Shown: in pieces, positions 30,964 through 43,450 of the stretch
How positions within the stretch are numbered: the stretch's first letter is position 1
How the letters are laid out: each line of letters starts with the position of its first letter
From: Oncomelania hupensis
Taxonomy: Eukaryota; Mollusca; Gastropoda; Littorinimorpha; Pomatiopsidae
Direction of reading: 5' to 3'
Length of the DNA: 64,000 nt
Assembly (NCBI GenBank): GCA_036898135.1
Contig: CM072522.1
Span: 27,561,263 to 27,625,262, forward strand
The notes under the pieces: generated by a model
What the model saw: only the letters and a program-made list of their open reading frames with translations
What the model was told of the DNA's origin: nothing
Databases searched by the model: none
Made by a program: the position numbers and the translations under genes

Positions 30964-32634
30964 GGTCAGGATTTGCCATTAGTAAAAGCTGAAGTTCCAA
31001 GCACTGTTGAAATACCTGGAACACAACAGGAAGGCGTCATCTCTGGAGTACCATCACCACCACGAACATCAGAAAAACAGCCTGGAGGTCAAAAACAGAA
31101 GCCAAGTCAAGACCCGCCCAGTCCAGTCAAGAAGAGGAAAACCTTGAGCAGAGAGCGGAAGTGGAAAAGTGAGAAGTGGGCAGAGAACTCACGCAAGGTG
31201 AAGCCACAGAGGAATAAACAGACGGTGTTATCTGATCTGGGAAATTCCTCACATTTTGTCGGTAAGACGTCTGACAGTGGCAATGATGGAATATCCGAGG
31301 CTGAAATATCTGATGATGCAGACAATGGTGATTCCCCACACAGTCGTTTTACTGAAGACAGGAACAAGGAGTCCAAAACTGATGGGCTGTGTAACAACAT
31401 CAGCAGAGAAAAGAGTAATGTTGAAAGCTTTTCAACCGATGGTTCAAACAGTAAAGGATGCAGTGTTTTGTACAGCTGTAGGAGCAATACTGCTGAGGGA
31501 AGTGGACAGAGCAATATAAACAAATCTATGAATGAGTCTGCAGTCAGTTGGAAAAGGAACAGAGGTTTAAAGAAGAGCAACAAGAACTGTGGAAAGAAAG
31601 CAGGCAGGTGGACAAGTCGTAAGAGAGACGCAAAAAACAAGAGCTGTAAAAAGAAGAGCTGTGGGAATTCTGCCAAGCAAAGTGACAGTTGTCTGCTGAG
31701 CAGCAGCGAACCTTCCAGTTCTTTTTCCTGTGACATCTGTGGTAAAGTTTTCTCTAAGAAATGGCATTTGAACCAGCACCAGGTAATTCATGTGGAAGTG
31801 AAAAACCATGCGTGCGATAACTGTGACAAGACTTTCAAGACTTATTCCGCTGCGCAAAGACACTGGAAAGGTGTCCATCTTGCACGGCGCTGCGTGTGTG
31901 AAATATGCCAGTCACAGTTTCCATCAGCCGATCTCTTGCGGGCTCACAGGACTGTTCATGATGACGAGTGCCGTCGCTTCATGTGTGAAATTTGCGGGAA
32001 AAGGTATCGAGACAAACAGGTCCTGAAAAAGCATGTGCTGATACACTCTGAGCTCAAGCCACATGGATGTGAGGTGTGCTTCCAAGCGTTTTTTACTATG
32101 GGACAGCTGACCGCTCACAAAAAAATCCACCTGGACCAAAGGTCCCATGTATGCAGCGAATGCGGGAGTGCATACAAGCGACGCTTTCACTTGAAACGCC
32201 ACAAGCTTTGCCACTCTGAGCTAAAGCCATTTGTATGCCAAGTGTGCAGTAAGACTTTCTCTCGATCAGAGGCTTTCAAGACTCACCTGCTCCTTCACAG
32301 CGGCGTGAAATCCTTTATGTGTGACATCTGCAATAAGGCATATCCCACTCTAAAGAGTTTGAAAGCTCACAAGGTGACACACAGTAGTGAAAAGCCTTTT
32401 GTGTGTGACACTTGCGGTGCTGGCTTTTTCCAGTCTAGCCACCTCAAGCGACATAGACTTAAAGTTCACTTAAGCAAGAAGCAGACTATTACCCACCGCA
32501 ATAAACGCAGAGCAATTGTTGTGGTGCCTCACTCTCAGATTCCAGATGAATTGGTTGCGGAAAAAATGGTCATGGAAGAACTAGTCTCTGAGGAATTGGT
32601 CTCGGAAGAATTGGTCCCTAAGGAATTGGTGTAA
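30964..32634 (+). CDS. Gene A exon 3: basic/Ser-rich linker and nine C2H2 zinc fingers
   Basis: Acceptor ttctctgttacag; the exon opens GGT CAG GAT TTG in phase 0 and ends at TAA 32632-32634 (556 codons). First part (about 250 residues): charged Lys/Ser-rich and probably disordered, with clusters such as KKSCGN. Then nine C2H2 fingers, from CDICGKVFSKKWHLNQHQVIH (CX2CX12HX3H) to CDTCGAGFFQSSHLKRH (about 31729-32475). Linkers are not canonical TGEKP; only one is close (SSEKPF). C-terminus: EELVSEELVSEELVPKELV-type acidic repeats. The protein is probably a nuclear DNA-binding regulator; target unknown. AATAAA at 32730-32735 may be the poly(A) signal. Confidence 0.88.
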   Translation, partial: GQDLPLVKAEVPSTVEIPGTQQEGVISGVPSPPRTSEKQPGGQKQKPSQDPPSPVKKRKTLSRERKWKSEKWAENSRKVKPQRNKQTVLSDLGNSSHFVGKTSDSGNDGISEAEISDDADNGDSPHSRFTEDRNKESKTDGLCNNISREKSNVESFSTDGSNSKGCSVLYSCRSNTAEGSGQSNINKSMNESAVSWKRNRGLKKSNKNCGKKAGRWTSRKRDAKNKSCKKKSCGNSAKQSDSCLLSSSEPSSSFSCDICGKVFSKKWHLNQHQVIHVEVKNHACDNCDKTFKTYSAAQRHWKGVHLARRCVCEICQSQFPSADLLRAHRTVHDDECRRFMCEICGKRYRDKQVLKKHVLIHSELKPHGCEVCFQAFFTMGQLTAHKKIHLDQRSHVCSECGSAYKRRFHLKRHKLCHSELKPFVCQVCSKTFSRSEAFKTHLLLHSGVKSFMCDICNKAYPTLKSLKAHKVTHSSEKPFVCDTCGAGFFQSSHLKRHRLKVHLSKKQTITHRNKRRAIVVVPHSQIPDELVAEKMVMEELVSEELVSEELVPKELV

Positions 32635-33413
32635 GATTATTTGTTTGTTGTTGTTGGTTTCATTGTCCTTACTCTCAACGCTATGGATGGGCAGTACAAA
32701 TGGACATCATCATTACTTCTTCAGTTAAAAATAAATCAAGATGGAACACATTTTTATTAATGAAGGACTACATTTATCAGAGTTTGCTCAAGTTCAGGTG
32801 GTTATCGGGTTCGTAATAAACAGTTATTTTACCCGTCCATCTTTGGGAATTGCAGGATTTGAATGTGACAAATATTCAGAGCATAATGCAGCGCTTCAGA
32901 TTGTTTTCAGACATCATGGGCCCAATGACCCATGGCAATGCAAAATGATGGGTCAATTTTGAAAAAGATGGGTCATTGACAATCGAAGGTATTAGTATCG
33001 TATGTTTATGACGCGCCAGGCTGGCGCATTCACTTTGACTGTTACGCGCCATTCTGATAAAATATGCGCCAATGGCGCGGGCGCTCCAACAATCTGAAGT
33101 ACTGATAATGTACTACCTACATTTCTTTTTGTGCGTTTGTGTATACAATTGTGTGTGCATGTGTGTGTGTGCATGTGTGTGTGTGTGTTATATTAACCTT
33201 TTGAGCTGGTTGTCACCACAAAAGTCATGCTACACAATTCATCTCATTGTATTGATCATGGTTATTTCCCTTTAGCAATCTGAAACGAATGACACCGCAT
33301 TCGACGAAGATGACCCTGAACATTAATTGTACACTTTTGAAGACTGTTATGCATTATTTTTCTGTATAACTGAGCCGTTTCTTTCCTTAATGAATGTTAT
33401 GTAATCATACTAT
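32635..33413. other. Gene A downstream region
   Basis: Likely 3' untranslated sequence to about 32755, then (TG)n at 33150-33190. GCGCC-rich inverted motifs (gcgccaggctggcgc near 33014) stand out in AT-rich DNA. No gene seen. Confidence 0.45.
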
Positions 33414-33815
33414 CAGGGGTGAGATTTTACCCAGGAGACTAACTAGCCCGCCGGGCTAGCTAGTAAGTAAAGTGAGGTAGCCCGCATGGTTTTTAGGCAG
33501 CCCGCCAATCGTTCACATATAAAACACAAATTTTGACAATACACGTAATTTGTTGCGAGTGTCTTTTTCACAAACAAAGCAGACAGCGCGCTTGGCACGA
33601 AAGGGAAGTAGGCAAAGGGAAATAACGCTCGCGTATGCTTCATACTCGTAGTAGACGAACAGTGACCTAAGAACGCTCTCACTTCGGACCGACCTTCTAA
33701 AAGTCTACAAGTAGTATCATTTTTTTAGGTCGCCAGGCGGGCTGGCTCAATTATAATGTGAGGTCGCCCGAGCCAGTTTTAAGTCGCCTCGGGCGACCGC
33801 TAAATCTCACTCCTG
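33414..33815. mobile_element. hAT-like non-autonomous element (0.4 kb)
   Basis: Ends CAGGGGTGAGATTTTA and, inverted, CAGGAGTGAGATTTAG. Flanked by 6-bp TACTAT (33408-33413 and 33816-33821). The interior has paired agcccgcc/ggcgggct motifs. No transposase. Confidence 0.72.
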
Positions 33816-34289
33816 TACTATGGTAATGGTTAATGCACGATACAGATATATTACATCCTGTGTTTTATAGATTGTGTGTGTCCCTCATGGGGATACGGGG
33901 GATCTTTCAGTATAAATAGTTCTCTCACTTTCGGGAAGTTTAGTGCTTCAGATTTCCTCTTTTCTATCACTCTCTATATTTTCGCCTTGCTTTTTCTTTT
34001 CTGTTGTCTGCAGTATTCACTCTTTCAACATATTATTCACCTGTATTTTTTTCATCAATCCCTTTTCATTATTTTTCTCTACATTTTGACTCACATGCAT
34101 AGCAATGTGAGTCTATTTACTCACCACCCCCCCACCTTTATGTATACATCTCCCACCCACCCACCCCAAAAAAAAAAAAAAAAAAATCCAGATTTTTGCA
34201 ACTTTGTGCAAGATGAGTCCTAAATAGTCCAAAAATTACATTGTAAAACGTGTCCGTCTGTATGTCTGCCGTCTGTGCAAAAACTTTTT
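33816..34289. other. No gene seen
   Basis: AT-rich, with C/A homopolymers near 34125-34190. Confidence 0.45.
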
Positions 34290-34680
34290 AAGTGGCCAAG
34301 TTCTCAGAGTCTATTTCAACTATCACAACCAAACATGGTAGGGTGGTGTATGCTCTTGAGACCTCATAAATGATCAGTGAATGAATGACTTCACTTCAAG
34401 GTCAAGTCACAGGGTCATCAAATGTTAGTAAAAAATGAAATGTTTTCATAAAATTTTTCACTTTTTTTTCTAGGTTATTAATATTGAACTTATGATTCTT
34501 TAAAGCATGATTTATATCAATGAGACACACATTGCAAATTTGGTCAACCTCACTGAAGGTCAAGGTCATTCCAAAATCACACGTTTTTGGCATAATACAA
34601 CTTTTTCTGTACTTATACTACATGAGTGTATTTGGAGCTGGAGGTTAATGTCATCTCAAGGTAATCTGGGGGTGACAAAT
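34290..34680. repeat. AGGTCA-rich dispersed relic
   Basis: caaggtcaagtcacag (34398), tgaaggtcaaggtcattcc (34554), atctcaaggtaatc (34653), with surrounding text shared with 12690-12790 (tggtgtatg-c...-atgatcagtgaatgaat). Confidence 0.5.
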
Positions 34681-34839
34681 TAAGCAGAAAAGCTGACGCC
34701 CTCAGCATTACTGAGCTTTATTTAACTTATAGCGTGGAAGGTGGTCATAGTGTCATGAATTTGTATTTGTATATGTGTATTTGTGGTGGATTGATCGTAT
34801 ACGTGTTTCTGATCTTGTTGGAGATCGACCGGTTTCATG

Positions 34840-34905
34840 TAATTGGTCATGATTTGGCTCGAAAGAGTCAGCTGGACCTAAAACAACCACCATGTACTGT
34901 AATGT
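34840..34905 (+). repeat. Repeat X fragment
   Basis: aattggtcatgatttggctcgaaagagtcagctggacctaaaac matches the 3' part of 40797-40955. Confidence 0.55.
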
Positions 34906-35639
34906 GTGTGTGTGTGTGTGTTTCATGTTTTTGTGTCATGTAGATGTGTGTGGGCATGTGTGTGTGTCAATTTCAATGTGCCTTTTATTTAATTGCTCAA
35001 TTCAGATAAATAAATGTTGTTTTGTCTTGCTCGGGAATGAATATCGTATTCTTGCTTGCCATAATAATGTATACACGTCAGGTGTGCCTTATTCCATACA
35101 GCAGCAACAGAAGGGGCACTGCCAAGTAAGCACCAGAAATGTTCAACTCCCCTGTTAGACTAGTGACCCAGCTAAATCCAGTAGTCTGCCAGAAAATTTA
35201 CTAGCCTCTTTAACACCGCCACCCAAATGAAACTGACATTTGTTTGTGCCTGATGAGAGACTGTATGGTTAATGGTGAACTTTACAAACGTAGGGAGGAT
35301 TAAGGGGATTGTTCTTATATATCACACTTACAAGCTCAGAGAGCTTCTCAAAGTTCGTCAGCTACAGACATATGAAACTGAGAATGGGATGACAGGAATG
35401 TGTCCATGCAGTTTGCCAACAGGTGACTGCTTTCAGCACCTCTATCATAACAACAACAATAATGACAGCAGTTACTGCTTCTACTACTACTAATGTAGTA
35501 GGTCATATATATTAATATATTATTATTTAAATTATATTAAATTAAAATAAATGAAAGGATTGTGATGAAAATAAAGCCAGTTTGTGGCATGCATATATTT
35601 ATTTCTGTTATCATTGTTATATAGAGGTTTTTCAGCTCA

Positions 35640-35765
35640 AGACGCTGGTCCATACAGGATCTAACTCAAACTGCCTGATGTGCCCACTTGCTGCCTTGGG
35701 TGCACTGTCTGACTCAAATGACTGAGCACATCGCTAGGTGACTGAGGATGGGGGAGAAGGGAAAC
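35640..35765 (-). repeat. SINE-A 3' fragment
   Basis: The complement of aggatctaactcaaactgcc...gtgactgaggatggggg matches the 3' half of SINE-A, just upstream of a full copy. Confidence 0.5.
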
Positions 35766-35828
35766 CTATCACTGAAACAACCATCACACTGATAGCAACA
35801 GTAAGATGGCCAGTGATCTCAGCCAATG

Positions 35829-36256
35829 TTTAGGAGGCACGGTGGTCTAATGGTAGTGCGTTGGCTTGCGGATCTAAAGGTCCCGCGTTCGAGCCCTGGC
35901 CAGGCCATTGTGTTGTGTCCTTGGGAAAGACACTTTACTCCCGTTTTCTACTCCTTCGGATGAGAGTATAACCCGAGGTCTAGTCTGTGTGTCACATACA
36001 TTCCATCATAACGGACTTTAAAGATCCTGACGCTCATGTCCTAGACGGGTGAGTGCCGGTAACAAGAACACAGACAGCATGCACTTGGTCCTTCTCCCCC
36101 ATCCCTGGCTGCCCATGATTGTGCTCAGTTGTCAGGGCGTCAGACCATGCGCCCAAAGGCTGTAGATGGGCATCTCGGGTGGTTTGAGTTAGATCATGTA
36201 TTGGCCAGCGCTTTGAGCGGCTCTTGAGTTGGTAAAGCGCTATATAAAAAGTGATT
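35829..36256 (+). repeat. SINE-A, full-length tRNA-derived SINE
   Basis: A tRNA-like head with A-box tggtctaatgg (about 35841) and B-box cgttcgagccc (about 35887), a conserved body (actccttcggatgagagtataa, ctcatgtcctagacgggtgagtgccgg) and an AT-rich end gcgctatataaaaagtgatt. About 430 bp. Other pieces: 30125-30440, 39232-39464, 59098-59215. Confidence 0.82.
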
Positions 36257-36261
36257 AAACT

Positions 36262-36335
36262 AAAAATGTCCGGGCTACCAGGAATCGAACCTGCAACCTT
36301 TGTAACACAAGCTTGCCTCTCTACCAACTGACCTA
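36262..36335 (-). repeat. tRNA-like SINE head
   Basis: The complement of ctaccaggaatcgaacctgcaacc...ctctaccaactgacct has B-box (ggttcgattcc) and A-box (agttggtagagag) features. It sits between SINE-A and the TA run. Too degenerate for a functional tRNA. Confidence 0.5.
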
Positions 36336-36338
36336 TCC

Positions 36339-37501
<1,163 letters not shown>

Positions 37502-38235
37502 AGAGGAGCAGGAACTTAGGCAGTTGGTGTGGAGGTGGAGGTGGGTGCAGAGAGGACCAGAATGGTGGCCAGCGGCACCTGTGGTGTTAGCACGGACATC
37601 TGGGTCGGGGGCCTGTCCTTCGCACGGTGCATGGCTTCAGGTGTTTGGGAGCCGTTCTTTCGGACGGTGGGTCCCCGGTGAGGGGTCCTCTCCAGGATCG
37701 CGAATCGACTGCTGCCCTGGCAAGCTTGAAGCCCATTTGGAGAGACAGGACCATCAGTCTGCATTCCAGGGTGGGACTGCTGTGCTCCATTGTTATCTCC
37801 ATCTTCCTGTGCGCTTGCAAGGCATGGAACCTCAAAGCGGATCTGTAACGGGGAGTGCGGAGGATGGGGTGGGGTGCTGCAGAGGACTTCTGGATGTTTC
37901 CTGTACCAGGCGACGAGGTCTGATGGACCATTGCACAGGCCGTTGGACAGTACGGTGACCTGCTCACAGTGGTGCCGAAACGGAAACTCTATGGTATGGC
38001 CACGTCACCAGATCATCAGGCCTTGCAAAGACCATCCTGCAAGGCACAGTGCAAGGTGGTAAAAGAAGAGGGAGACCGAAAAAGAGGTGGGAGGAACAAC
38101 ATTCGAGAATGGACTGGCTTGACACTGAGCGAAACCATCAAGGTTGCTGAGGACAGAGAAAGATGGAGTACGGTGGTTAAATGATCATCTGTGGTGCCCC
38201 TACAACCTCCGAGTTACGGAATAGGATAGGATAGA
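37502..38235 (+). mobile_element. RTE-like copy with A-to-G hypermutated 5' part
   Basis: Collinear with 13677-14097 plus 19673-19977. From 37502 to about 37958 most differences from the sister copies are A to G on the sense strand (gaaataagt to gaggtgggt; caaatattta to caggtgttt-g; ccaaagtaaga to ccagggtggga). From about 37960 to the ggataggata tail the copy is ordinary and A-rich. No open frame. Confidence 0.88.
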
Positions 38236-38717
38236 AAAATGGCAAGGTATTTGTTAACCTTCACCACACCTTGCTTATCACTGTGGCACAGTAGCTTGGG
38301 TCACTGTTTCGTTAAACAAAATCGAACGCAGTTACTGATTTCAATAGGAATGGTTACTATTTGGATGAACCCCACAACAAAAATAAAAAAAAGATGGCAA
38401 GTCATTCAGACGTATTTACAGACACTCACACACATAGCCGATAAAATAAGCAAAAGTGTTATATTTTCTTGGCGGTGTTGGGATTCGGCTTTCTCCTAAA
38501 GAAGCAACAGGAAAACTTGGAATATGATAGATCATGACCTCAACTATCTGCAAGCAACAAAAAAAAAAATCAAAATTGGATCAGCCAATTTTCAGATACA
38601 TCTCAAAATGTGCTTAGAAAATTTAATTAGTTAGTCATTGTTTATAGGGTCCAGCGGAGTAGCTTAGCAAATGTGGAAGCACCATGACCTTGACTTTTAA
38701 GAAAGTACAAATATGAA

Positions 38718-38908
38718 TGATCCGATCCAGCAGGTTCAAATCCCGTGATGGGCAAGATAAAAAGTGGCCATTTTCACCGTCTATCTTAGCAGTGTGATTG
38801 CTCTGATGGTTCAGTGTTATTTAGGTCCCTACCCCATCCTTCCTGGGATGGTTTTTCCCGTCTGCCAATGGTGGGAATAGACGTTAAACTTCTATGTTCT
38901 TTCATTCT
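38718..38908 (+). repeat. SINE-C copy
   Basis: caggttcaaatcccgtgatgggc, ttagcagtgtgattgctctgatggttcagtg, ttcccgtctgccaatggtgg. 5'-truncated relative of 47846-48074. Confidence 0.72.
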
Positions 38909-39231
38909 TAGCATTAATTTAAGTATATGCACAAAGTAAAGATGATAAATTTCAGTCAAGTTATTCTTAAGATGAGGCCAAATGTGTCCAACAACCGGAC
39001 TGCTACTGAAAGAATGATTTTAAGTACCTGTATACCAAAACTCAACAACATCGCATCAGCCTTTTGTGATATATTGAGCAAAATGTGTTTATCAACAGAA
39101 TGCTTCCAGTGACCTTGTGGTAAAGCAAATATGATTCTTCTTCTTCGTAATACTGTGGATACCCTGTATTCGAGGAAAATGATTCCACAACTTTTTGGCG
39201 TGCGCAGCCAAGATGCATACTGGGTGTGTTC

Positions 39232-39464
39232 TTGTCACCGGCACTCACCCGTCTAGGACATGAGCGTCAGGATCTTTAAAGTCCGTTATGATGGAATGTA
39301 TGCAACACAGACTAGACCTCAGTTTATACTCTCATCCGAAGGAGTAGGAAACGGGAGTAAAGTGTCTTTCCCAAGAACATAACCCAATACCCCGGCCTGG
39401 GCTCGAACCCTGGACCTTCAGATTCGCAAGCCAAAGCTCTACCATTAGGCCACAGTGCCACCCT
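39232..39464 (-). repeat. SINE-A copy, 5' half
   Basis: The minus strand reads the tRNA-like head (ggtggcactgtggcctaatggtagagc, gggttcgagccc) and body to the gggtgagtgccggtgacaag point. Confidence 0.8.
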
Positions 39465-40796
39465 TGAATGATTGCATGGGAGGCAAGCCACTATCCTTGT
39501 TACTATGATATTTGGTCACAATCAGCTCAGTGGTTCTTGAGATATGGCTTCCAAAGGACCAAACCAAATACCGACCGACCGACCGAATGTTCGTTTTGAT
39601 TCCCGATTGTTTCAAAGTATTTCCAGAGAAGTCTGGAAATACAAAGTTCACATAGCTGTGAATGGGTACATGGCTCTGTATAAAACTGAGCAAAATACGG
39701 TAGCGAGAGAGAGGAGATGAGCAACACCACCCTCATTAATAAAGCTGACTTAGAGAAAAGGGAAGTTTCATAGAACACTTTATTATAAAGTTTATAACAT
39801 TGTTAGTTTTTACATTTACGAAACTATCAGCTTTATTTCTGTGGTACAACATTTCATTGTAATTTTGGACTGACGTTAATTTATTCAGTTTCCCCTCTCT
39901 TGCCTAAGTTTGACGAACCCAAACGCGAAGTTGATAACGCATTATATTTTTTATAAAGTGCTATTACAGATTTGTAATACAGAACTGCAGCTAAAATTAA
40001 TTTTCAGCTTTGCTTTGAAAAAACAACAACAAACAAACGGCAAACTTACTTCACTTCCGCTTTTAGAATGACCATTTCTGTTTGCTAGTGTTGTAATGAT
40101 AAGCTATTATTACTACTGTGGTCCAGCTACAACACAGAAGGAGACAGCTGCTAGCGCCAGCTAGTTATCAATACCAGTCTTCAATCACTCACGCGAGGCT
40201 AGAATGCTGAACGGTTCGTTTAGGTAGTTTTAATTTCCACTTTAATACATTAAAGTTATTAGGCCTAACGTATTGTCGATACACTATTAGACTAGTTTTA
40301 CAGTCTGTAGGAGTGTAACTATGTAAGTATTTTGCCCTGTTCGCGGCATAAAACAAGCCAATAAAGCATTCATCCGGAAGGAGAGGTTTAATTATAAAAT
40401 TCCATTCCGTAGGTTATTTAAAAAAAAAAAAAAACAGTAAAAAAAATCTCCCAGGATTACACCAAATTATTTGCAGTAAACGCACACAAAACTCCAAGGG
40501 GGTTTGGTGTTAAAAATAAACCAAAAATATTAGTCGCAAGTTTTCACAAATAATATAAGTCTCCAAAGGATAGGTCAAATACTTCTAAGATATTTTCCCC
40601 TACCTTCATATTAACATTACCCAGAGAGTGTTAAGTAAAGCCTAACTCAAAGTCAAACCTGCCCTAAATACATCCTCTGTTACAAATGACAAGTCTCTGG
40701 TCAGGCAGGACCTGTTGGTTTACTGAATTATTATTTTATTGTATTTAATTTAATTGTGTCAAAAAAATTATGTTCTCCTGTTGTCCTTTGTTCATG
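39465..40796. other. No gene seen
   Basis: AT-rich sequence with a poly(A) stretch near 40422. No recognisable exon. Confidence 0.4.
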
Positions 40797-40955
40797 TCTT
40801 TATTGTAAAGTGACTGGCTGGTGGAGGGCATTCAGTTTTCCCACTAGGGTTGTTTCAGCAGATCTTTTATGCGGATTGAGGGTTGTCCGGTCCTGATTCG
40901 GCTCGGAAGTGTCCGCTGGACCTAAAGCAACAATTATGTAATGTAATGTAATGTT
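40797..40955 (+). repeat. TAATG-tailed repeat X
   Basis: Starts gtctttattgtaaagtgactggctgg and ends aattatgtaatgtaatgtaatg. Reverse of 11168-11322. Confidence 0.68.
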
Positions 40956-41149
40956 CGTGTAGGGGTGTGTGTGTGTAAGCACGCGTTACGGACATTTTTT
41001 GTGTGTACATCAACCTACACATGTGTGGAAGTGTTTACTCACATATCTATATATAGAGCTATCACTATTGTAAGAAAGGAGAGAGGGGGTTAGGGATGTG
41101 GTGGGTTATCATGGGGTGGGTTTGCTAGTACCTGTTGTCTCTTCAACAG

Positions 41150-41502
41150 TCCCTGACATTCACAGCCAGTACTGGCTGGCAAAATATCTGTCTTAAGAGC
41201 TGCTCAAGGCACTGGCCAATACAGCATCTAATTCCAGCCGCATGAAGTGCCCACTTGCTATATTTGGGCCGGTAATTTTTAAATATTTTGTTTTGAACAC
41301 TCCAGGCTGTCAGTGGGCTTTAAACCACTGCCTGCACAGGCTGCAATGTTATCCCCTGACATTCTAGTACACCACTGAGCTAACTGTGCTCCCTCTATAG
41401 TATTGTATAGCATAGTCTAGTCTAGTATAGTGTAGTGTAGCGTAGTATAGCATAGTATAGTAGCATTGTAGTGTAGTGTACTTTAGTGTGTTGTAGTGTA
41501 TT
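41150..41502. repeat. SINE-A 3' fragment and TAGTG-type minisatellite
   Basis: 41150-41270 matches the inverted SINE-A 3' half (tgctcaaggcactggccaatacagcatctaattcc). 41397-41502 is a degenerate 5-bp repeat (tagtg/tagta/tagca). Confidence 0.55.
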
Positions 41503-41867
41503 CAATATTGCATAATAACATTTTGGGTGGTGAAGTAGATTAGTAATTTTAGCGCCCACTAGGAATGTTTCATTAAGCAACGTTGAGCCCTAACAATTGT
41601 TCCGACTTGGATGGGAAGGGTTAGTACTTGGAGGCGGACACTGAACTACACAAGGAATTAAAACTAAAGTCAAAACACACTACAGTCTACACAGCTGTGA
41701 ACCTGTTTAGAACTGGGGAGAGTGGCGGGGGAGTAGGAAGTTAAGGCATTTAGGGAGGGGGGATGGGTACCACCCTCATACAACTACCCACGACCTCCCA
41801 ATTGCCTCTCTCCTCCAAGTTATGGGAATACTTTTACCTTACCTGTTGTTTTATTGCACTGTATAGT

Positions 41868-41989
<122 letters not shown>

Positions 41990-42150
41990 ACTCTGTCCAT
42001 CAACAGATTAACCCAGTCAACATTTTTGTCTGGAGCTCTCATCTACAGACTGGTTATGGAGCTGGGACGTGAATGATGACTTTGCTTAGATGACAGTCTT
42101 TTCCACTTTGAGTGGTCCTCGGCTCAGGCTGTCTGACCAGCGCTGCTGCC

Positions 42151-42293
42151 ATGTCAAGGGATGCCCAGATGACGGAGGAAGGAAAACAAGAGTGGATGGC
42201 ATTGGACAGAGATGTGTTCAACTCTTGGTGCATCATTGGGCAAAACCTCTGCCTGTCTTCACACTCTCAGATCGCAGCTTTTCTTGTGGAAAG
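42151..42293 (+). CDS. Gene B exon 1: WCxIG / SHSxIAxFL module
   Basis: The ATG at 42151 lies 12 bases after a likely acceptor (gtctgaccag). It encodes an acidic start, then VFNSWCIIGQNLCLSSHSQI and AAFLVE, ending AG|GTGACT in phase 2. Equivalent to gene A exon 1 and the minus-strand exon at 10513-10660. An alternative in-frame ATG is at 42169. Confidence 0.83.
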
Positions 42294-42781
42294 GTGACTT
42301 TTTTTTAAATTGTGGAGGAGGGGAGAGTGGTGTGTGGGGGGAAGGGGGCGTAGGGATTTTAAAATTGTACACAGATCAATGAAGGGAAACGTCAAGGCCA
42401 ACATGGTATTTTATCTGAAGAGCTTTTTTTTGGCGAAAAACGTTTTCGAGATATATGGACTGCACTGAACATAACTTTACAAGGATTATCAGATTAAAAT
42501 ATGTTGGCTGAGTGTCATTGGGCTTGTACAAAATGAACAAATGGCTCATTAATATAAATTTTAAATTTTAAAAAATATAAAACAGACCCAATTCACATGT
42601 GATGCATTTGTGATGTATGGAGGAGTGTCTCTCTATAACATGTGAGCATGTATGTTGGTACGAATTGCAGCACTTTGAGCTTGATTGCTGAACGGGGGAA
42701 AAATGCATATATAGCATCCAGTTTATATTTTTTTTTTAAATTTATTTATGGTTTTGTGCTTGTGTATTTTTGGAGTTGCAG

Positions 42782-42905
42782 TTACAAGAATAAGGTGGAG
42801 CCTGGTGTGGTTTGCTGTGTGCAATGTGGTTCTTCTCTTTCCTGGGTCTGTGTGTCCTGTCATGCGCAGCCAACTCCGGAGCAACAGGAACGGCTGTGTC
42901 GACAG
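42782..42905 (+). CDS. Gene B exon 2: CX2CX7CX2C module
   Basis: Acceptor ggagttgcag; 124 bp encode YKNKVEPGVVCCVQCGSSLS, WVCVSCHAQ and a Gln/Glu-rich end, closing at CAG|GTAAAA in phase 0. Cysteines are spaced CX2CX7CX2C, as in gene A exon 2. Confidence 0.85.
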
Positions 42906-42910
42906 GTAAA

Positions 42911-43450
42911 ACATAATAATAATAAATTGCATTTATACAGCGCAAATTTCATTAGAATAACAACTTGGTGCACTTACACACATCATTCGTATGCATCATC
43001 ACAAAATTCGCACTACATCATGTCCAGCATCATTCAGAAAGTATTATTACTGTTCTTACTATTTACACAGAAAATGCCTTGCACAACAAGTGCGTTTTTA
43101 AGCAGCTCTTGAAGGAAACAAGGTCTGTACAATGTCTTAAACCGGCAGGCAGTGCATTCAAAACCTTGGGTGCTTGAAAACTAAAAGATCGCTTGCCAAT
43201 GTTTTAAGCCGACGCTTGGGAGTTTTCAAAAGTTTTTCATCTGATGAGCACAAGGAACGAGTTGTAGTGTAGGTAGTGAGTACCTCGGACAGATATGGTG
43301 GAAGTGACTGGTTGAAGTGACGGAAAGCTAGGACAGCAATTTTGTATTCAATGCGGAACTTGATAGGGAGCCAGTGAAACTCCATTAAGAGAGGCGTGAC
43401 ATGAGCAAAAGCAAGTTTGGCAAGCCATTCAAACGTGTTTCCAGACACTC
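42911..43450 (-). mobile_element. CR1/L2-like LINE 3' fragment in gene B intron 2
   Basis: The minus strand encodes a C-terminal segment, HVTPLLMEFHWLPIKFRI, YLSEVLTTYTTTRSL, KRRLKTLASD (43160-43448), typical of the end of CR1/L2-group RT proteins. A 3' end like gcgctgtataaatgcaattt and a short ATT tail follow at 42911-42945. Confidence 0.72.

Noticed and set aside
31107..31736. 209-residue ORF antisense to gene A exon 3
   Set aside because: Shadow of the Lys/Ser-rich coding strand; no domain.
37502..37960. General GC-biased decay or APOBEC-type mutation as the cause of the changes
   Set aside because: APOBEC gives C-to-T or G-to-A. Here A-to-G dominates on one strand and stops near 37960, which general decay does not explain.
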